Shown one piece after another: positions 58,129 to 64,000 of a stretch of 64,000 bases of DNA. The stretch's first letter is position 1. The number at the start of each line of letters is the position of its first letter. Source of the stretch: Papaver somniferum (Eukaryota; Streptophyta; Magnoliopsida; Ranunculales; Papaveraceae); assembly GCF_003573695.1 (NCBI RefSeq), contig NW_020650526.1, positions 3,417,208 through 3,481,207 on the forward strand. The letters run 5' to 3'. Made by a program: the position numbers and the translations under genes. The notes under the pieces were generated by a model. The model worked only from the letters and a program-made list of their open reading frames with translations, had not been told where the DNA came from and did not search any database.

Positions 58129-58600
58129 TAAATCCTTCAGAGCTCACTCTTTGAGCCTGGAGTGTCTAAATCCTCTTGCCCTCACTCTTTGAGGCTCGGG
58201 TGTCTAAATCCTCCATTCCTTGATAAAAAGTGGAGTGCCCATTAAATCCTTCAGAGCTCACTCTTTGAGCCTGGAGTGTCTAAATCCCCTTTCCCTCACT
58301 CTTTGAGGCTCGGGTGTCTAAATCCTCCATTCCTTGATAAAAGGTGGAGTGCCCATTAAATCCTTCAGCGATCACTCTTTGAGACTGGAGTGTCTAAATC
58401 CCCTTGTCCTCACCCTTTGAGGCTCGGGTGTCTAAATCCTCCATTCCTTGATAAAAGGTGGAGTGCCCATTAAATCCTTCAGCGCTCACTCTTTGAGCCT
58501 GGAGTGTCTAAATCCCATTGCCCTCACTCTTTGAGGCTCGGGTGTCTAAATCCTCCATTCCTTGATAAAAGNNNNNNNNNNTCCCGGGTGTCTAAATTCT
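58129..58600 (+). repeat. 114-bp higher-order tandem repeat made of three 38-bp monomers
   Basis: Units start at 58129, 58243, 58357 and 58471, exactly 114 bp apart. Each contains three diverged 38-bp monomers, all ending (C/T)TAAATCC: one with TTCAGAGCTCACTCTTTGAG, one with CCCTCACTCTTTGAGGCTC, and one with TCCATTCCTTGATAAAA. A gap of 10 N (58572-58581) falls in the last unit. It lies just downstream of integrase in element 3. Confidence 0.9.
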
Positions 58601-59118
58601 CCACTCAAAAAAAAAAAAAAAACGAGAAGAGGGGGTATATATTTCTTTCCCTACCACGCCCCAGCGTTCCCATCCTCTGTCTTCACAGGCTCGCAAAAAA
58701 AAAGGGATATACATTTTGCTCCCACCGCGCCTTAGCGCTCCCATAGCCTGCACAAGTTTGGACCAAAAAGAGAAGAGAGGGGGTATACATTTTTTACCCC
58801 ACCGCGCCCTAACGTTGCCATCCTATAGCCTTCACACGTTCGCAAAAAAAAAGAAGAAGAGGGGGTATACATTTCGCTCCCACCGCGCCTTAGCGCTCCT
58901 GTAGCCTTCACAAGTTTGCAAAAAAAAAAANNNNNNNNNNNNNNNNNNNNNNNNNNNNNNNNNNNNNNNNNNNNNNNNNNNNNNNNNNNNNNNNNNNNNN
59001 ACCTTCACAGGTTTTCCAAAAAAAAAAGAGAGATAGGGGGATATACGTTTTGCTCCCACCGCGCCTTAGCGCTCCCACAACCTTCACAAGTTTTCCAAAA
59101 AAAAAAAGAGAACAGAGA
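58601..59118 (+). repeat. Tandem array with purine-tract units of about 70-85 bp
   Basis: Each unit has an A-rich/GA-rich run such as AAGAAGAGGGGGTATACAT, then CCCACCGCGCC(T/C)TAGCGCTCCC and CCTTCACA(A/G)G. Units recur near 58631, 58702, 58779, 58861 and, after the N gap 58931-59000, 59030 and on to 59100. The purine runs resemble polypurine tracts of LTR elements. Confidence 0.8.
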
Positions 59119-59186
59119 GGTAGCCAATTGGAGAATAACGCTAATACAAGATAATGACTTCATTAAAGGAAAGCATAATACATCCC

Positions 59187-59495
59187 TCAAGGGAGCGTGT
59201 TAGGGACAACCTGAATATCTTCTAACTCATCATTCACACTGCGTAATACAAAAAACACCCCTATATAACAATCATAAGAGGAATGCATTAACTCTAAACA
59301 ACGACGCCGATGCTCGTGAAATAACAAAGGTAAAGGCCGAACAACGGTTATGGCCTCTTGTAAACGATGGTCCGCGTCTGATAGTAGGACTTGATAGTGA
59401 CCATGTTCACCAACAAAATTTTCGAATGCGACAAGAAGCGCGCTCACCATGATCTCTAACCGCTGGTACTCCGCTTGCAGCTGAACGCGAGACAT
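59187..59495 (-). pseudogene. Antisense frame in element 3 (helical, unknown)
   Basis: 102 codons from MSRVQLQAEYQRLEIMVSAL, rich in Leu, Glu, Arg and His, predicted helical. It is the last of a series of similar-sized antisense frames. No known domain. It may be the final exon of the mobile-domain gene or a separate small frame. Confidence 0.4.
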
Positions 59496-59644
59496 TCTCT
59501 AAACAACTTCGTTTCCAAAATGAAAATCACATAACTAAAACCCCGTATTTATAGCACAAAAGGAGAGAGAAGGGATACAATAAATATAAAACATAGACCA
59601 TCATAAAAGCAGGAACAGACGACTACAGTTATCATTAAAGTAAA

Positions 59645-59998
59645 TTAAAGGCTTGCGAACATGGTCTTGTACTTGGTTATTTCCTTCTCTACCATGGACA
59701 AGCTCCCACGAGCACCACTCAACACCTCATGAGCATTCATACGGTTGATCCCAGCCTCTCGAAAACGATGATCTACCTTCTCGAAAGCTTCTTGAGAAAT
59801 AATGCCATGACTGGCCAAGTAATGAGTGTCGGCGCAATCAAACCACCCCGCACGAGCAGCCTCTAGGCGCCGCTCACAAACCCCCAACGTCTCCAAACAC
59901 TCAACCCTAATCAACTCCAAGCGGAGAATCTCATCCCGGAATGTTTTAGCGCGAGGATCAGACGGAAGCGCTGGAAATGCCAATACCCACTTGTCCAT
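59645..59998 (-). pseudogene. Antisense frame in element 3 (helical, unknown)
   Basis: I start it at the internal methionine MDKWVLAFPALPSDP (59998), giving 117 codons; upstream codons look like leader sequence. Helical and charged (FRDEILRLELIRVECLE, EVLSGARGSLSMVEKEI). Of similar size and composition to its neighbours at 59187 and 60122. Unrecognised. Confidence 0.4.
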
Positions 59999-60121
59999 AC
60001 GCCTACTACAAGACTTCGATATGCACAAAAAAGGGGAGAGGAGAGATAAATCGAAGAAACTAACTAATAACATAATGTACACACGTATATATACAACACT
60101 TAAGAGCATTTATTGCACAAA

Positions 60122-60424
60122 CTACTTTGGACACGTGCCCGAACCTCTAAAATCATTGAAAGCAGCAGAAAAGGCAGCATTTATGGCAGGCCTAGCCGCT
60201 GAAACTTCAGCCAAGTATAAACCTGATGTAACACGACGCGCCTTTAAATGAGTGCGTTTCAATGACAAGTCAGAAGAAAGACTACCACCAGCTAACCGAA
60301 CATTTGCTATCTCTGATTCTACATCCATTAATAGCCCATGCGCGTCAGCATAATCGCGTGCAAAGTATTGACAAACCACGGGTAATATCATTGTGAGCCT
60401 CCTCAATAAAGTGACCTCCAGCAA
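60122..60424 (-). pseudogene. Antisense frame in element 3 (helical, unknown)
   Basis: 100 codons, including YADAHGLLMDVESEIANVRL and AARPAINAAFSAAFNDF. Ala/Leu-rich helix without known domain. Same strand and spacing as neighbouring frames. Confidence 0.4.
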
Positions 60425-60655
60425 TAAACGAACAAGGATTGAAATTTGATCGAATTAAATTAAGAAAATAACCTTTAAATCACACATACTTATAGCAAAA
60501 GGGGTGTGTTGTTCGAGATGTCATTAATACAAACCAAACAAAATAAAAAAAAATAAAAAAAAGGAGGGGGTGGGGGGAGAGAGAGAAAGCAAAGAAATGA
60601 ATACGCGCCAGAAGTCTATCCAACTACGAACACTCAACAAAAAAAAAAAGAGCGC

Positions 60656-61362
60656 TCATACATCTTTATACCCAAGCTCTGCTTCAACTTCACCTAAGAG
60701 GCGCTTTTCTTCCTCAAGCATAGCTTCAGCTTTGCGAAGCCCTTCAGATGTATCAATTTATTCCTGGATTAAGCGATCTTGAGTGGCCTTGAACTCCGCC
60801 ACGGAAGCGGCGATATCAATGATACGCTTCCCGTGACCCTCAATAATGATAGGCAGCTGAGCACGATGAAAATTCGCCTTGACATCCAACTCCTGCCAGA
60901 TATCGTCTAGCCGTGAAAAATTGAACTTCATCTTTGTTGAATTATCGATCACCCTACTCCAAGCTTGAAGTTGAGTAGAAGATGGGTGATCCCAGCGTCC
61001 GCCATCTTGTTCACCACGTCCATAACAATCATGGTAAGAGAGGTAACGACATTGGCTTCAAGAAGAACACCGCCAGAGCCAAAGTGACCATGTTCAAACA
61101 CGATCTGAGTATACAAAGCCTCGAGGTGAGGAGGGACCCAAAACCCATGCACTGAAACATACTCCTCCCTGTAGCGAATAGTAGACCGCTCAATAGGCCT
61201 GTCCTCGATAAGAAAATTGAGAGGAGCGTCTGAACCACCCTCCACCAAAGAAACCTCCCGCGTGATTGGCTGAGGCGCGTCGTTCTGGGGACGCGGTAGA
61301 GTCCTACTCTTATTCGATTTCTCGGTACTTTCCCTACCTTCATTACGACCATGCTTTGGCAT
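60656..61362 (-). pseudogene. Antisense frames in element 3, C-terminal part of a mobile-domain-type protein
   Basis: Frame 61362-60949 starts MPKHGRNEGRESTEKSNKSR (basic, Ser-rich) and then has YVSVHGFWVPPHLEALYTQI and FEHGHFGSGGVLLEANVV. A shift at about 60965 leads into SRLDDIWQELDVKANFHRAQ and KRIIDIAASVAEFKATQDRL (to 60758), then after one stop GLRKAEAMLEEEKRLLGEVE, a coiled coil ending at 60656. The order of a basic linker followed by a coiled coil is like the C-terminal half of many plant mobile-domain proteins (inference). Confidence 0.45.
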
Positions 61363-61646
61363 GCTTCCGACCTACAACACATAACGAACAACAACCATAA
61401 AGGGACAGTTATGAAAAAAGAGGGGGTGGGGGGAGAAGAGAGGAAAATCTCTCAACCAACTCACTTGAATAACCGCTGAAGACTGACAGTCAATAACGTT
61501 CTGCGACGCACGAGCGAGAACAGAAGAAGAAGAAAAACTAGCACTAGAAGCGCTGTGACTGACAACTTGGCCGCTGTGACCACCGACAGAAAGAAGGAGG
61601 TGAAAGTGGAGTGAGATAAGCTGATCCACCTCCCTTCTGTTTATAT

Positions 61647-62445
61647 TTATAGGAAAAGGTATGTCCCGACAAACAAGATAAACGACAAACAAACAAACAC
61701 GTGCCCACAAAGAAGGAAAATTATATATATAAAAAAAGGGGGGAGGGGGGAAGAGGAGATATACTCATGTGTATATTCTTGAGAATTCGATTGACCCAGT
61801 AAGAGACGATCTGAACGCCCAGGAGGTACTAAAGGCACCTCCGAGGCGGTCGGGCGTAGAAGCAGACTTGAGGCACCGCTCCCCTCTGGATGGAACGCAT
61901 GGCTCCTGAAAGAGTGTCCCCTAAGGAAATCTACTCTTTTATCTGAGGAATATTGACGAGGCGGAGACTTCGGAAAACGAGGAATTGGGACCACTCCCGA
62001 GTCACGGCATTTCTGCCTATCATCGAACCTTTGTGGCAAATCATGAACATTAATCCCGAGCCATTCATATGCAAAAAACTTCAGGGGACCATGCGCTGGG
62101 ACATTTGGCTAAGATTGGAGGACAACATAATGAATATTCCCAGCGATTATAGTAAAAAGATGCATGATACAGTTGAGCAAAGGGTGATACCTGAGGTTCC
62201 GGCGGTAGAGATTCACTCAAGTCACGAACAACCGCTTTAACTTTTGATACTGCAGATGGTTTAGATCGAGATTTACTACGAGAAAGGGGTGCGTCTGAGC
62301 GTTTACCTTTGGCACTAAAACCAAGGTTATGAAGGCGCATGACATCCTGGGGAAGCTTGAAGCGCCTTAGGCGATGCAAATCTGATGGAGCTGTAGGAGG
62401 AACCTCCATAGGTGCTGCCAGCAAGGCACCATGGATATTCTCCAT
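61647..62445 (-). pseudogene. Antisense frames in element 3, basic linker region
   Basis: 62445-62065 contains RLRRFKLPQDVMRLHNLGF and a Lys/Arg/Ser-rich stretch (KGKRSDAPLSRSKSRSKPS). After a shift near 62060 the frame 62039-61647 has LPQRFDDRQKCRDSGVVPIP. PQRFDDRQK after a W-x-G-I-N-type segment is where plant mobile-domain proteins typically leave their conserved domain. No enzyme motif is visible. Confidence 0.45.
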
Positions 62446-62585
62446 CTCTTTGAGCCAATATAGACACCATTAATGAGTGACTTTCAGTTCACGACCAACT
62501 TGCGGAGCTTTTAAGGGGTTGAGAGGAGGACGACAGAAACGTGGACTATCGTTCTTAAAAATAAAACACATAAAACTCTCCTCTA

Positions 62586-63750
62586 TCACGCCAAGATCAG
62601 CGCTACAAGCAGGGACGAGGAAAGAACCTGTGCCCTGATCAAACCCAGCCTGTCAAGACACGCGCTTAAGATTGTAAGCTTCCGCGTAAAACTCGCCCTT
62701 GTAATAGCCAGGTAGGTACCCCAGTGTAACCGCGACGACGAAATTGCAAGCCTCATAAGAAGGGGAATCCAGCTGAGTATCCACGAAATCCTATGGAACA
62801 AGGAAAAAAACATATGAGAAAGCTCCCCACTTTCACCATCATCGTAAGGACGAAATGTGAACTCTTCAAGATTATCCAGCAAAGGAGCTAAGCGGACTGA
62901 TGACTTGGCTGTAATCTTCTCGTAGAGAGCGGTCCGAGGATAAGATATGGGATAAGTAACAATATGCTCGCTACCATCCTCGGCGGTCACGATCCCCTCG
63001 CCTTCGAAATACAGCTCGGCAACTTCTGAGCGATAGGCGCGATAATGTTCCCATGACCACATCTGATGAAAATTAGCCGGGACAAAAGTTTCAACCTTGT
63101 AATCAACGTTGTTTTCTTTCAAAATGTCACTGCTCAACAAATACAAGTGATGGAATAAACCCCCTTAAGAAAATAGGTGTCAGAGGGAACGATGTGCCGC
63201 GAGACATCAACACTTCCATGACCATCAAGTCATCCCTAATCTTGTCACTGGGAGAATACTCGAACACTTCGTGAGATAACCAATACGACAAGAAGGCGGC
63301 CAACACGTGCCGATCACCGGCGCCAGGAGGTGGCGTAGGAGGCTCCCATTGAGATTCACCAACTTGGCGAGGCGCCCACATCTTGACCCATATGTTCATG
63401 GTTGCACGCCGAGCAGGATCTCGGGGAGTCCTAGGAGTTTCAGCAACTTCTTAGGCAGTGAGAGCCGATTTTCCTCTAGAAAGAGGAGCACCTTCCGAAC
63501 TTTTGTTCTTGGAGCGCTTGGAAGGAAGTTTCGACGCGGACGAAGACCCAGCTACCCTGAGGTGCTTCTTGGAGTCCAATCGCGCCTGTTTCAAGAAACT
63601 CAAAATCTCTTCATCCTCCACAGTTAATGTACCTCCGCCGTGTACATCTTGGTAATCATGGATTCCATGAAGAGGAAGCCCAATCAAAGAAACAACATCT
63701 TCCAGAGTTGGAGTGGCCTCCCTCCACGCGGTAATGCAGGTGTGGACCAA
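62586..63750 (-). pseudogene. Antisense plant-mobile-domain (aminotransferase-like) region in element 3
   Basis: Three consecutive minus-strand frames give successive parts of a plant mobile domain (PMD). 63750-63451 has REATPTLEDVVSLIGLPLHG, matching the E-T-TL-DV-LLGLP signature. 63399-63127 has RHVLAAFLSYWLSHEVFEY, PSDKIRDDLMVMEVLMSRG and PLTPIFLRGFI. 63146-62586 has FVPANFHQMWSWEHYRAYR and TFRPYDDGE. They are separated by shifts, possibly introns. PMD proteins act in plant gene silencing or occur within transposons; here the domain is antisense to a Tat element, downstream of integrase. Confidence 0.7.
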
Positions 63751-63789
63751 GACTCAGGACTAACATGGTTAAGTCCTTGTTGTTAAGGG

Positions 63790-64000
63790 TCAATCACCGC
63801 TTTCAACAGGAATACGAAGGTTCATAGGCGTCCTAACCCGCTGGAATAACTCATCATCCAAGATAGCGGCACCACCGGGATTAGACTCACTTAAGCTGGC
63901 ATCGATCATGGCAACTAAATTAGTACCATCACCAATATCGTCTTCACTATGATCAGCTTCGGATTCACTTCTCCTAGCAAAAATAGCCCTAAAATCCTTT
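63790..64000 (-). pseudogene. Start region of the antisense gene, continuing beyond the window
   Basis: An open minus-strand frame enters from the right edge (FRAIFARRSESEADHSEDD, then DDELFQRVRTPMNLRIPVES) and ends at a TGA at 63790-63792. Acidic, with no domain; it precedes the PMD region and probably belongs to the same gene. Confidence 0.4.

Larger units (their letters stand above)
51458..64000 (+). mobile_element. Degenerate Tat-lineage Ty3/gypsy retrotransposon (element 3), right end outside the window
   Basis: Order on the plus strand: probable 5' LTR (to 52052), primer-binding site, gag, protease, RT, degenerate RNase H, a second archaeal-type RNase H, integrase, two tandem-repeat arrays and a long antisense coding region. 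A second RNase H of this kind is a known hallmark of the Tat lineage. G/C content and codon use differ clearly from the A/T-rich surroundings. About ten stops or frameshifts show it is inactive. No 3' LTR was seen before 64000. Confidence 0.8.

Overview
This window looks like intergenic DNA from a flowering plant, most likely a eudicot. It is A/T-rich, has assembly gaps (runs of N at 50801-50980, 58572-58581 and 58931-59000), and is dominated by transposable elements of plant type: Tat-like Ty3/gypsy elements, a Ty1/copia element, L1-type LINEs with DUF4283-like ORF1, a CACTA element, small TIR elements, a tRNA-derived SINE and a TRIM. I cannot name the species. No complete housekeeping gene is present; the only intact host-type gene I can support is a small secreted protein at 31364-31789.

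Layout, left half. Bases 1-3146 and 7982-8221 are two halves of one old non-coding repeat split by a short non-autonomous LTR element (3152-7976, minus strand, duplicated target AGTTC). From 8222 to about 25620 lies a degenerate minus-strand LINE (ORF1 then ORF2) broken by two younger insertions, each with an exact target duplication: a 10.3-kb gag-protease LTR element (10854-21198, ATGTA) and a 2.9-kb CACTA element (21979-24859, AAT). The CACTA element carries exon fragments of ribosomal protein L3 and of a 20S proteasome alpha-2 subunit. The two LTR elements share primer-binding and polypurine sites and a block of about 925 bp. The larger one carries an intron-containing gene on the antisense strand.

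Layout, middle. 26260-27284 is a TIR element. About 30780-32300 and 47575-49620 are direct copies of one segment holding a small secreted-protein gene; copy A is intact and copy B is frameshifted. Between them are a two-exon remnant of a cationic amino-acid transporter (33553-34297), clusters of a short palindromic repeat, a 5'-truncated LINE (37918-39400), a copia element cut off just before reverse transcriptase (39540-42527), a LINE RNase H fragment, a SINE and a TIR element with an 8-bp target duplication (44397-45459).

Layout, right end. A TRIM (50583-51090) precedes a degenerate plus-strand Tat element (from about 51458 to beyond the window) with gag, protease, RT, two RNase H regions and integrase, then two tandem-repeat arrays and a long run of antisense reading frames with plant-mobile-domain similarity (59187-64000). 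The recurring theme is LTR elements that carry antisense, gene-like cargo between pol and the 3' LTR. The coding regions of the transposons are nearly all broken, so little here is likely to be functional except the secreted-protein gene and possibly the antisense cargo genes.
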